A DNA stretch of 34,190 bases from Pseudomonadota bacterium (GTDB taxonomy: Bacteria; Myxococcota_A; UBA9160; JADFDR01): positions 1 through 34,190 of the forward strand of contig PIVT01000044.1 of the NCBI GenBank assembly GCA_003353845.1, read 5' to 3'. The position numbers were made by a program, and so were the translations under genes. Below, in pieces: positions 14,270-22,069 of the stretch (position 1 is its first letter; the number at the start of each line of letters is the position of its first letter). The notes below the pieces were generated by a model. The model was not told the origin of the DNA and ran no database searches. It saw only the letters and a program-made list of their open reading frames with translations.

Positions 14270-16102
14270 ATGGGCCGCATACAACCTCTCCCCAGTCATT
14301 TAATCGATCAGATCGCCGCCGGTGAAGTGGTGGAGCGTCCCGCTTCCGTGGTGAAGGAACTGGTTGAAAACGCCTTGGACGCGGGGGCCAAACGGATTCG
14401 CATCGAGGTGCGTGACGGAGGTTGCGCTTGGATCTGCATTTCCGACGACGGCTATGGCATGTCGCCCGCGGATGCGACCCTGGCCCTGCAGCGACATGCA
14501 ACCAGTAAGATTTCCAGCGTCGATGATTTGTCGGACATTCACACCTTTGGTTTTCGTGGCGAGGCACTGCCCTCCATTGCTTCTGTCTCTAATTTCAGCC
14601 TGCGCACCCGAGAAGCCACTGCGGAGGCGGGTTTTGAAATCGTCGTCGAGGCCGGTGAAATCAAGCAAGAGCGCGCCTGCGGTGCCACGCCGGGAACGCG
14701 CATCGAGGTCGCCGATCTCTTTGCCAGCATCCCCGCACGGCGCAAATTCTTGAAGCGAGCGGCAACGGAGTGGGGGCACATCCTCGACTGGTTGGTGCGC
14801 GTGGCGCTGGTGCATCCCGATGTGCATTTCGAGTTGTGCCGAGAACAGAAGAAGCCCCTCGTGTGGCCCGCCACCTCGGATCCCCTGGCGCGGGTGGCCG
14901 CGGTGCTTTCCGAAGACGAGGCCTCGGCCCTGGTTCCCGTCGAGGCTGGCGAAGGCGAGCTGCGGCTTTCGGGTTTCGCCTCGGCGCCCGCTTTTCACCG
15001 AGCCACGGCCGCCGGCGTGTATCTCTTTGTCAACGGTCGGCCCGTGCGCGACCGTCTGTTGCGCCACGCCGTGTTACAGATTTATCGAGACTTGTTGCCG
15101 CGCGGTCGTTTCCCCACGGTTTTGCTCTTCCTCGAGGTTCCCGCCGAAGCGGTGGATGTCAACGTGCACCCGGCAAAATGGGAGGTGCGCTTCGCCGACC
15201 CCCAAGCCGTGCATCAGTTGGTTCGACACGGCCTGCGCAATAGCGTGCAAGGACGGGATTATCTACCGCAGGCGCCGGCAACGGCGGCTGTGAGCGGCTT
15301 GCCGCATTCCCAAGGGTCCATGCAGGACAGGGGGGCTGCTTCGACGGGCGCTGGTGGCCACAGCGCTTTCGCCTCTAGCCGAGGAGATCGTGTCGCTGAG
15401 CCCACCACCTCGGACTGGGTGTTCTCGGCGCGAGAACGCGCTGGAGAGGAAGAAGCGGCCGTGCATGGCCTGGCGGGTCCGCTACAGCCCAGTCGCGTGC
15501 GTTTCGCCGACTACCGCCTTCTAGGGCAGCTATTGGCCACCTATCTGGTGCTGGAAGGCAAGGATGCGCTGTTGTTGATCGATCAGCACGCGGCCCACGA
15601 ACGCGTCTTGTACGAAGGTCTGCGAGCGCGCTGGCTTGAGGGTGGCGTGGAGCGCCAGCCCTTGCTCTTGCCCATTTCCGTGGGGCTGGATGTGGCGCGT
15701 GCCGGAGCGCTCATGGAGCACAGTGCTTTCGTCGAGGCCATGGGCTTTGAGATTGAGACCTTTGGCGAAGACGCGGTGATGGTCCGGGCCCTCCCAGCGC
15801 TGTTGGCGGGTCGGGAGCCGGAAGAACTGGTTCGCAGCCTGGCTGACGAAATCTGTGAGTCCCATGAATTGGGGGCACAGTTGGAACCCGGCAGCCGCGT
15901 GTTGGAGGTGGTCGACAAGATCTTTGCCTCCTTGGCCTGTCACGCGGCTCGGCGCAAAGGGGACGTGCTGAATGTGGAGGAGCAAAAAGCCTTGCTCCGC
16001 TCCTTGGATGAGATCCCCTGGGCGCCCACCTGTCCCCACGGACGCACGGTCGCGGTTCCCATGGATGTTCCCGAGATTGAACGTCGCTTTGCTCGACGTT
16101 AA
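14270..16102 (+). CDS. mutL: DNA mismatch repair protein MutL
   Basis: This 610-residue mismatch repair ATPase couples MutS recognition to strand removal. The N-terminal GHKL ATPase has 'IAAGEVVERP', 'ENALDAGA' (33-40), 'DDGYGM' (59-64) and 'GFRGEALPSI'. A low-complexity linker follows (about 345-400). The C-terminal domain holds DQHAAHERVLYE (438-449), which fits the DQHA(X)2E(X)4E endonuclease motif. It also has 'CHAARRKGD' and 'CPHGR' near the end. MutL is therefore expected to nick DNA itself, as in bacteria without MutH. ATG at 14270 begins the canonical 'MGRIQPLP' and has GAAGG close upstream; the frame opens earlier but without homologous residues. It is followed by miaA on the same strand, a common arrangement. 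Confidence 0.97.
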   Translation: MGRIQPLPSHLIDQIAAGEVVERPASVVKELVENALDAGAKRIRIEVRDGGCAWICISDDGYGMSPADATLALQRHATSKISSVDDLSDIHTFGFRGEALPSIASVSNFSLRTREATAEAGFEIVVEAGEIKQERACGATPGTRIEVADLFASIPARRKFLKRAATEWGHILDWLVRVALVHPDVHFELCREQKKPLVWPATSDPLARVAAVLSEDEASALVPVEAGEGELRLSGFASAPAFHRATAAGVYLFVNGRPVRDRLLRHAVLQIYRDLLPRGRFPTVLLFLEVPAEAVDVNVHPAKWEVRFADPQAVHQLVRHGLRNSVQGRDYLPQAPATAAVSGLPHSQGSMQDRGAASTGAGGHSAFASSRGDRVAEPTTSDWVFSARERAGEEEAAVHGLAGPLQPSRVRFADYRLLGQLLATYLVLEGKDALLLIDQHAAHERVLYEGLRARWLEGGVERQPLLLPISVGLDVARAGALMEHSAFVEAMGFEIETFGEDAVMVRALPALLAGREPEELVRSLADEICESHELGAQLEPGSRVLEVVDKIFASLACHAARRKGDVLNVEEQKALLRSLDEIPWAPTCPHGRTVAVPMDVPEIERRFARR

Positions 16103-16269
16103 CTGTAACGGCCGATTCGGGGCCCGGCTTTGAACTCGGGTTTGCGCTAAAACTCCCCGCTGATTTTCTGTCCATGCACGCCTGTTCTACGCGGTCTACC
16201 GCGCTGAGCCGCGTTGTGCATCGCACATCGAAGAGAAAAACTTTTAGCTATGCGTTTGAAAGGTTCACC

Positions 16270-17253
16270 GTGAGTACCCCGCAGCCACAATCCCAAACCG
16301 AATCCGGGGAGGACAAGCGTCCGCCCGTCGTCGTGATCTCCGGTCCGACCGCTGCGGGTAAGTCCTCTCTCGCCTTGGAACTGGCCGAAGCTTTTTCGGG
16401 CGAGATCGTCAATGCCGATTCAGTCCAGGTGTATCGCGGGTTGGACGTGGGCTCGGCCAAGCCCTCTCTGGAGGAGCGGGCCCGCGTTCCGCACCACCTT
16501 GTCGATATTGTGGATCCCAACGTCGTGTACGACGCGGGCCTCTTTATGCGGGATGCGCGGGCTGCCATGGACGCTATTCACCAGCGCGGGAATCTGCCCT
16601 TTCTCGTGGGAGGTACGGGCTTGTATATCCGTGCGGCCTTGGAGGGGCTCATCGACGGAGGGGCTGCCGACGAAGAATTTCGAGAGCGCATGGAGAAAGA
16701 CCACAAGAAAGCGTTGGAGGAGGGGGACCCCCTGCGACTGCATCGCCAGTTGGAAGAACTGGATGCAAACGCGGCCAAGCGCATTCATCCCAACGATCTG
16801 CGTCGCACCATTCGCGCTTTGGAAATAAATCAACGCTCGGGCCTGGTCGCGTCAAAGTTGCAGGAGAACCACAGCTTCCAAGATCGGCCCTATCGCGTAT
16901 TGCAAATTGCCTTGGACCCGGGTGTTGAGGCCTTGGTGGACCGCATCGATCTGCGCTGTCAGCAGATGATTGATGAGGGACTGCTTCAGGAAGTCCGTCA
17001 ATTGCGCAAACAAGGGGTGGGCCCGGAATTGCGCTCCATGTCAGCCATTGGCTACCGCCACATGGCACCCGTGGTAGACGGAACCGAAACGCTGAGCGGA
17101 GCTTTGTTACAGATGCAGCGCGACACGCGCCATTTTGCCAAACGCCAACGCACTTGGTTGCGCAAGGTAGAGGGCATTCATTGGGTAGATCCCAAGGCAA
17201 AGGAGTGCCTTCAGGAATTGGTACGGTCCTTCCTGGCGCAGACCGCTAGCTGA
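16270..17253 (+). CDS. miaA: tRNA dimethylallyltransferase
   Basis: This 327-residue enzyme adds the dimethylallyl group to A37 of tRNAs that read UNN codons. The P-loop is GPTAAGKSS (25-33). The tRNA/substrate motif 'DSVQVYRGLDVGSAKP' (50-65) follows, with 'PHHLVDI', 'GGTGLYIRA', 'NDLRRTIRALEI' and 'SAIGYRH' in the expected order. A GTG start at 16270 is chosen because GAAAGG lies six bases upstream and the N-terminus then fits the family. An ATG 96 bases earlier has no ribosome site. It lies downstream of mutL by about 170 bases. The stop is five bases from the stop of the convergent small secreted protein. Confidence 0.95.
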   Translation: MSTPQPQSQTESGEDKRPPVVVISGPTAAGKSSLALELAEAFSGEIVNADSVQVYRGLDVGSAKPSLEERARVPHHLVDIVDPNVVYDAGLFMRDARAAMDAIHQRGNLPFLVGGTGLYIRAALEGLIDGGAADEEFRERMEKDHKKALEEGDPLRLHRQLEELDANAAKRIHPNDLRRTIRALEINQRSGLVASKLQENHSFQDRPYRVLQIALDPGVEALVDRIDLRCQQMIDEGLLQEVRQLRKQGVGPELRSMSAIGYRHMAPVVDGTETLSGALLQMQRDTRHFAKRQRTWLRKVEGIHWVDPKAKECLQELVRSFLAQTAS

Positions 17254-17258
17254 AGGCC

Positions 17259-17738
17259 TTACTGCTGCTTGAAAGTATCGCCTTTATGCATGACGTTTCC
17301 GCCGGCGTAATCAATCCCGATCATGAAATGGAAGGCTCTGGTGTCCTTGTTGACCAAGGCGCCGCCGCGTTCAGTGATGGGAAAGACGGGATACATCTCG
17401 GCATCTTTGCGAAATAACAGGAAGAGGCCCGGTGGAAGTTCAACCACACCCGCGAAGGCGCGCATGGTAGCGCCAAAGGCGTTGTTGCCCGTGAGGAAGA
17501 TCCAGCCCGGGACGGTCATGACGATCTTTAGGGCCAGGGGGTCCTTCTCGGTTTTCATGTTCTTGGCCAAGCGGTTTCCAGCCTGAACAGGGGCTAGGAC
17601 AATATCCAATGGGAACTGCGTGATATTGCCGAGTGAGCGCTTCAGGGTCTGACCGCCGGCCTGGGAAAGGCTGGGAGCGAGAGTGAGCACAGCGGCAAGA
17701 GCGACAATAGCGATACGGCTTGATAGAGATGACTTCAC
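17259..17738 (-). CDS. Small exported protein of unknown function
   Basis: The product has 159 residues with a signal peptide (1-27, cleavage after SQA). The mature part begins 'GGQTLKRSLGNITQFPLDIV'. It contains a hydrophobic stretch (about 70-84) and a 'GATMRAFAGVVELPPGLF' segment. This pattern of an 'R-L-N-I...P-L-I' start followed by a Gly-rich hydrophobic core and an 'R-AG-V-E' turn is reminiscent of the small exosortase-associated family TIGR04073. The resemblance is from memory and weak. The start is GTG at 17738 with GGAAGGAAAG at good spacing. It is convergent with miaA and divergent from der. Confidence 0.7.
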   Translation of the reverse strand: MKSSLSSRIAIVALAAVLTLAPSLSQAGGQTLKRSLGNITQFPLDIVLAPVQAGNRLAKNMKTEKDPLALKIVMTVPGWIFLTGNNAFGATMRAFAGVVELPPGLFLLFRKDAEMYPVFPITERGGALVNKDTRAFHFMIGIDYAGGNVMHKGDTFKQQ

Positions 17739-18038
17739 GGCTTTCCTTCCAATTCTGCTTCACTTGCTCGATGTGCTGAGCGCGTGTTGAACGAGCGATT
17801 TTTTAACCCGACGATGTGCCTGCGGCAATGTCCGGCTATTCTGTTGGAATCCGGAGACTGGAACCCTTGATTTTACACATCCGTCCAAGGATTCTAGAGG
17901 TATCCGTTAATCCCCCGACCGGAGGCTAGGGGCAGCGCAGGTTGCGTGTCAAGCGCCGCCTTCGACTCCTTTTCGTACGCTACCGCAGACTAAACACTGC
18001 CAGCACGGTTTTTCGTCATCACCAGGTGAATTTTTTCG
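17739..18038. other. Divergent intergenic region upstream of der
   Basis: These 300 bases between the small exported protein (minus) and der (plus) contain no convincing gene. An AGGTGA about ten bases before the der ATG is the likely ribosome site. Promoters for both genes should lie here, but no box stands out with confidence. Confidence 0.5.
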
Positions 18039-19427
18039 ATGCAACAGCTTCCCATTATCGCCATCGTCGGCCGCCCCAATGTGGGCAAATCCACCCTGTT
18101 TAACCGGTTGGCCGGCTCCCGCCGTGCCTTGGTGAAAAATGACCCGGGGGTAACTCGCGATCGCATCGTCGAGGAAGTGGAAATCAACGGTCGTCCTTTC
18201 CTGATCATCGACACCGCGGGCTTGGACCCCGACGCGGAGGATAGTTTGGGTTCGGCCGTGCAAGAACAAGCCATGGTGGCCGTGGAGCAGGCGGATGCCG
18301 TCTTGTTTGTGGTGGACGGGAAGTCGGGTTTATTGCCCGAAGACGAGCGCGTCGCCCAGATTTTACGGCGTTCGGATAAGCCCTTACTCATGGCCGTCAA
18401 CAAAATTGACCAACCTGCACAGCATAGACAGCGCATGGCGGAATTTTATCGCCTGGGGTTGGCCCTGGAACCCATGCCGGTTTCGGCAGAGCATGGAGGC
18501 GGGGTGTTTGCAGCGCTGGAAACCTTGATTGAGGCCCTGCCAGAGATTCCTGAGCCCGTTGAGACAGAAGAGCAGGGCGATGGGGCAGGGGAGCGCCTTC
18601 TAAAGGTGGCCATTGTGGGACGTCCCAATGTGGGGAAGAGCTCCCTGCTCAACAAGCTCCTGGGCAGCGAGCGCGTGGTGGTCTCCGAAGTGCCCGGTAC
18701 CACGCGGGACACCATTGATGTCCGTCTCGAAACCGATGACGGGCCCTTGTTGCTCATCGATACAGCGGGCATCCGTCGGCCCGGTCGCCGCCGCGCCACC
18801 CAGGAACAAGTCATGGCCATCCTGGCGATTCGCGCCATTGAGCGAGCGGATGTCGTACTTCAGTTGATCGATGCCTCCGAAGGCGTGACAGATCAGGACG
18901 CCAAGATCGCAGGCCTGGTGCGCGATCGTGGCTGCCCCACGGTCATTCTGCTCAATAAATGGGACTTGATGGGCATTGACGATGACAAAGCCAAGGCATC
19001 AAAGCGTTTATACGATGAGCTGGATCGCAGGCTGGGCTTTCTCAATGAGGCCCCGATTATTGCGGTTTCTGCCAAAACCGGGGCTCGTCTTTCGCGCATC
19101 TTTCCACCCGTGCGCGAGCTGGCCAAAGCGGCGGGCCAGGAGATTTCAACGTCTGCACTGAACCGCTGGTTAAAAGAAACCACAAAACGCCACCCTCCGG
19201 CCATGGCGGTGCGTTCCCAGAGTATGCGGCGCAGCATCAAGTTTTTCTACGTGACCCAAGTGGGTACGAAACCCCCGACTTTTGTATTCTTCTGCACGGA
19301 TCCCGCAGTAATACAGGGTAGTTACGTGAGATTTCTAGAAAACCGATTAAGAGAAGATTTTGAACTGAAGAACACGCCCGTGCGGATTCTGCTACGAAAG
19401 CGGACCCGGCGGGAAGAAGAGGGATAA
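18039..19427 (+). CDS. der: Ribosome-assembly GTPase Der (EngA)
   Basis: This 462-residue double GTPase is required for 50S subunit assembly. The first G domain has GRPNVGKST (11-19), 'DTAGLDPD' and 'NKID'. The second has GRPNVGKSS (about 193-201), 'PGTTRDTI', 'DTAGIRRPGRR' and 'NKWD'. The two are joined by an acidic linker ('PEPVETEEQGDGAGE'). The C-terminal KH-like domain ends in a basic tail (LLRKRTRREEEG). All nucleotide-binding motifs are intact and the length is normal. The start is ATG at 18039. The YfgM-like gene follows on the same strand; in gammaproteobacteria the two families are also neighbours, though usually in the other order. Confidence 0.97.
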   Translation: MQQLPIIAIVGRPNVGKSTLFNRLAGSRRALVKNDPGVTRDRIVEEVEINGRPFLIIDTAGLDPDAEDSLGSAVQEQAMVAVEQADAVLFVVDGKSGLLPEDERVAQILRRSDKPLLMAVNKIDQPAQHRQRMAEFYRLGLALEPMPVSAEHGGGVFAALETLIEALPEIPEPVETEEQGDGAGERLLKVAIVGRPNVGKSSLLNKLLGSERVVVSEVPGTTRDTIDVRLETDDGPLLLIDTAGIRRPGRRRATQEQVMAILAIRAIERADVVLQLIDASEGVTDQDAKIAGLVRDRGCPTVILLNKWDLMGIDDDKAKASKRLYDELDRRLGFLNEAPIIAVSAKTGARLSRIFPPVRELAKAAGQEISTSALNRWLKETTKRHPPAMAVRSQSMRRSIKFFYVTQVGTKPPTFVFFCTDPAVIQGSYVRFLENRLREDFELKNTPVRILLRKRTRREEEG

Positions 19428-19444
19428 CCAAAGGAAAGTGCCAT

Positions 19445-19473
19445 GGTCCTAAGGAATTCAAGGACCGCATTTT
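19445..19473 (+). terminator. Weak hairpin after der
   Basis: GGTCCT and AGGACC form a six-base-pair stem around a ten-base loop, followed by GCATTTT. It lies 17 bases after the der stop. The stem is short and the T run has only four bases, so termination is possible but weak. Confidence 0.3.
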
Positions 19474-19554
19474 CAGAAGGTCGATTTTCGATACACTGCG
19501 CGCTCAGCTATGGAAACGCTAGCTGTTGGGACGTTCGTTATAAGGGAGAGTACG

Positions 19555-20307
19555 GTGGTTCGCTTAAAGAAGAAGAAAGAACATAACTCAGAGCACGAAG
19601 GCCTCGACGAGGCGCTGAAACAGATTGAGACGCACGGTGACCAGCTTGCGCACTGGGTTGGGGAAAATAGCCAGCAGGTCCTCATTGCCATTGGACTGGT
19701 ATTGCTGGTCGCGGCTTCGTTCAGCTACGGCAAAATCCGGCACGACTCCAAGGAAGATGCTGGTTTTGCTGCGGTAGGTGCCGTTGATTATGACTTTAAA
19801 AGAGAATCCGGCTTGATCAGCGACCTGGGTGAATCGGCTCAATTGGCCAATCCCGAGACTTTGAAAGAGCTTCGCGAGACTTATACGCAGAAATTCACAG
19901 AGGCTGCGGATGAGCATTCTGGAACCGCAGCGGCCGCAATGTCGTTATTTCAAGCCGGTTTCTTGGTCAGTCAGGGAGGCGATGAAGAGGGTGCCGTTCA
20001 AAAATGGGAACAGGCCCTCGACGAAGCTTCGGGCAATCCAGGTCTGGAAAGCTTGATCCGCACGCGTCTGGCCAGCGGCTATGAGACCCTGGATCGCTGG
20101 GCCGATGCCGCCGAGGCCTACGAAAGTCTGGCGAGTGAAGATTCCGTTTATGGAGAAAAACGAGCCAAGGCAGACGCTGCTCGCTGTTACCTCAAGGCGG
20201 GTGATAATGAGGCTGCGCAACCCTTGATTGAAGACCTGCGCAGTGATGAAAATCTCGAAGACCTACCACCTTACTTAAAAGCCAAAATTGAAGCTCTACA
20301 GTCTTAA
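19555..20307 (+). CDS. YfgM-like TPR membrane protein
   Basis: The 250-residue protein has a lysine-rich cytoplasmic start ('RLKKKKEHNSEHEGLDEAL'), one membrane helix at about 41-58 ('QVLIAIGLVLLVAASFSYG') and a long helical periplasmic part. That part has TPR-like repeats ('AMSLFQAGFLVSQGGDEEGA', 'ASGYETLDRWADAAEAYE', 'DAARCYLKAGDNEAAQ'). This layout matches the YfgM family, an accessory of the Sec translocon and periplasmic chaperone network in E. coli. Sequence identity to YfgM cannot be judged here. A GTG start at 19555 is chosen because AGGGAGA lies just upstream; an ATG at 19510 would add 15 residues of poor character. It is downstream of der. Confidence 0.75.
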   Translation: MVRLKKKKEHNSEHEGLDEALKQIETHGDQLAHWVGENSQQVLIAIGLVLLVAASFSYGKIRHDSKEDAGFAAVGAVDYDFKRESGLISDLGESAQLANPETLKELRETYTQKFTEAADEHSGTAAAAMSLFQAGFLVSQGGDEEGAVQKWEQALDEASGNPGLESLIRTRLASGYETLDRWADAAEAYESLASEDSVYGEKRAKADAARCYLKAGDNEAAQPLIEDLRSDENLEDLPPYLKAKIEALQS

Positions 20308-20395
20308 TCAGGGCGCTTTTCACTCCCAGGGGGTGTCCAAATGCCAAGGAAGCCACCCAATCCTTAATGTCCGATAAGAAATATTATGTCAAATA

Positions 20396-20457
20396 GGAAA
20401 TCTAGCTGAAGCTCAGGGGGCAGATCGAGTCTCCCCTGCTTCGGCTGGTAGATTTCC
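20396..20457. repeat. 62-base near-palindrome, long hairpin
   Basis: Three consecutive stems nest around a 13-base loop (20420-20432): GGAAATCTA with TAGATTTCC (20396-20404/20449-20457), GCTGAAGC with GCTTCGGC (20405-20412/20438-20445, one G-T pair), and AGGGG with CCCCT (20415-20419/20433-20437). The stems are separated only by small bulges (TC and TGG). This gives about 22 base pairs. No T run follows, so it is not a standard intrinsic terminator. It could be a repetitive extragenic palindrome, a miniature mobile element, a structured RNA, or a leader element of the glycosyltransferase 75 bases downstream. Confidence 0.6.
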
Positions 20458-20532
20458 CATCCCATAAAACCTGACCATCTGAATTCGAAATCCATTCCTC
20501 TAAAACTCAACAACGCTTCAAGGTAATAGAAC

Positions 20533-21720
20533 GTGCCAGACATAACTTACTATGCCATTGCAGCTTCTCTGCTGCTGATCAGTGTCTTGACCCACAAAAG
20601 GTTCCTGCGAGCCTTGGAAGCACGGCCCTATCCCGATCCCTTGGAGCGTTATCCTTCGGTGACCCTTATTCGTCCCATCAAGGGCCTGGATATGGAAGTG
20701 GAAGAAAATGCTCGGGTTGGGCTCGACACCGGATACCCAGGCAGCGTCCAGACCCTCTTCGTGTTGGATACGGAGGATGAGCCCGCCCTGCCTTTGCTCC
20801 GGAAAGTCATCGAGGAGCATGAGCGAGAAAATGCCCCGGGATCAGCGGAAATTTTGATTTGCGGGAATCCCCCTGCGAATCGTACGGGCAAACTCAACGC
20901 CATGATTGCAGGACTGGGAAAAGCCACCTGTGAGTTGGTGGCCTTTGTCGATTCGGATATCCGCACGGACCGCGAAGTGCTGCGCGTAACCGTCGAGACC
21001 TTGATGGCCGAGGAAAAAACGGGGTGTGCCTTTGCTCCCGTGGTGGTCTCTGAACGAACGCGGACCATCAGCGATGCGGCAACAGCAACGTTGATGAACA
21101 GTATCTATTGCCCCACGGCGCGCATTTGGGGCCAACGCAAGAATTGGCGCTTTCCCTTCATCCTGGGTCAATTCATGGTGTTCAAACGCGAGGCCATCGC
21201 CGCCATCGGTGGGCTTGAAAGCACCGAAGGTCAGCTGTGCGATGACTTGTACATGGGTCAACTCACCCACGAGGCCGGCTGGGACAATGTGATGGCGCCC
21301 CACGCCAACCGCATCATTCATTACGGAATAAACCCGAAGCAGGCCTATGAGATGTATGCGCGTTGGATCACCTTTTCGCGCACAGGCTTTCCCGACTTGT
21401 TGTTTTTCCTGCCGGTGTTCGGAGTGGTTGGCTTCTTTGTGGCCAGCGAATTCACTGCCCTCTTCCTGGGGGTGACGGGTCGCTTCTTGCCCGCTCTGGC
21501 CTTTACCTCGGTGATGCTCATGATTAATCACACCATGAATACAGTGCATCATGCCTTGGGCGCCGCGCCCAAACCCAAGCATCACTGGTGGGGTGGCGCC
21601 ATCAGTTTGTCTTTACTTCCCTGGATTTATTTCCGCGTCTACTTACTGCAAGGGAAAATTGGCTGGCGCGGACGAGACTACGATTTGGATAGCGGGTCGC
21701 GATTGAATCTGGGTGACTAA
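20533..21720 (+). CDS. HpnI/ceramide glucosyltransferase-like GT
   Basis: This 395-residue membrane glycosyltransferase resembles family GT21 (ceramide glucosyltransferase and hopanoid HpnI). It has an N-terminal membrane helix (about 4-20), then 'PSVTLIRPIKGLD' (41-53). 'LDTEDEP' (79-84) and 'GKLNAMI' (119-125) follow. 'FVDSDIRTD' has D140 and D142, 'CDDLYMGQLTHEAGW' has D237/D238, and 'YARWITFSR' (275-283) supplies the RW of the processive-type motif. The C-terminal third has about three membrane helices. The acceptor is likely a lipid facing the inner membrane. No hopanoid genes are nearby, so HpnI function is not proven; a ceramide- or other glycolipid-forming role is equally open. The start is GTG at 20533 with AAGGT upstream. 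Confidence 0.8.
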   Translation: MPDITYYAIAASLLLISVLTHKRFLRALEARPYPDPLERYPSVTLIRPIKGLDMEVEENARVGLDTGYPGSVQTLFVLDTEDEPALPLLRKVIEEHERENAPGSAEILICGNPPANRTGKLNAMIAGLGKATCELVAFVDSDIRTDREVLRVTVETLMAEEKTGCAFAPVVVSERTRTISDAATATLMNSIYCPTARIWGQRKNWRFPFILGQFMVFKREAIAAIGGLESTEGQLCDDLYMGQLTHEAGWDNVMAPHANRIIHYGINPKQAYEMYARWITFSRTGFPDLLFFLPVFGVVGFFVASEFTALFLGVTGRFLPALAFTSVMLMINHTMNTVHHALGAAPKPKHHWWGGAISLSLLPWIYFRVYLLQGKIGWRGRDYDLDSGSRLNLGD

Positions 21721-22069
21721 AGAAACTTTTAAAAGTAAAGAAACACTCCCTCGAAAAGATTCAACAATCGAGCGGTCGAATTTTTATCAATAGATAGCAA
21801 CATACACTGAATTGTGATGACACTGGAAGATGTAATCTGCAACGGATTCGCTTAGCCCCTGAAACATCACAACTTCCCCTACGGTTTGTTTGTTCCTTCG
21901 TTACTATTCCTTTGTTGCTTGTCTATAGACAGGGGGAGACCGGCAACATCTAATTCAAATTCAACACAATCCAGCCAACAGATTTGGAAACCGGATGTCG
22001 AAAGGTTTCCAGAAGCAATAAAGCCAATATGGGAATTGGTTGCGCTGGAACCTAGGAGCAGATCAGTCT
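21721..22069. other. Intergenic region before PEP-CTERM gene
   Basis: These 349 relatively AT-rich bases contain no supported gene. A 12-base perfect palindrome (ACTTTTAAAAGT, 21725-21736) lies directly after the glycosyltransferase stop. AGGAG about 11 bases before the PEP-CTERM start is the likely ribosome site. No sigma-54 element with correct GG-N10-GC spacing and a good TGGCA box was found. Confidence 0.5.

Noticed and set aside
14300-15067. 255-codon minus-strand open frame opposite mutL
   Set aside because: It is antisense to the conserved ATPase domain of MutL, and its translation has no recognisable domain. It results from GC-rich codon use.
20842-21585. 247-codon minus-strand frame opposite the GT21-like gene
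   Set aside because: It is His- and Gly-rich low-complexity text antisense to catalytic motifs.
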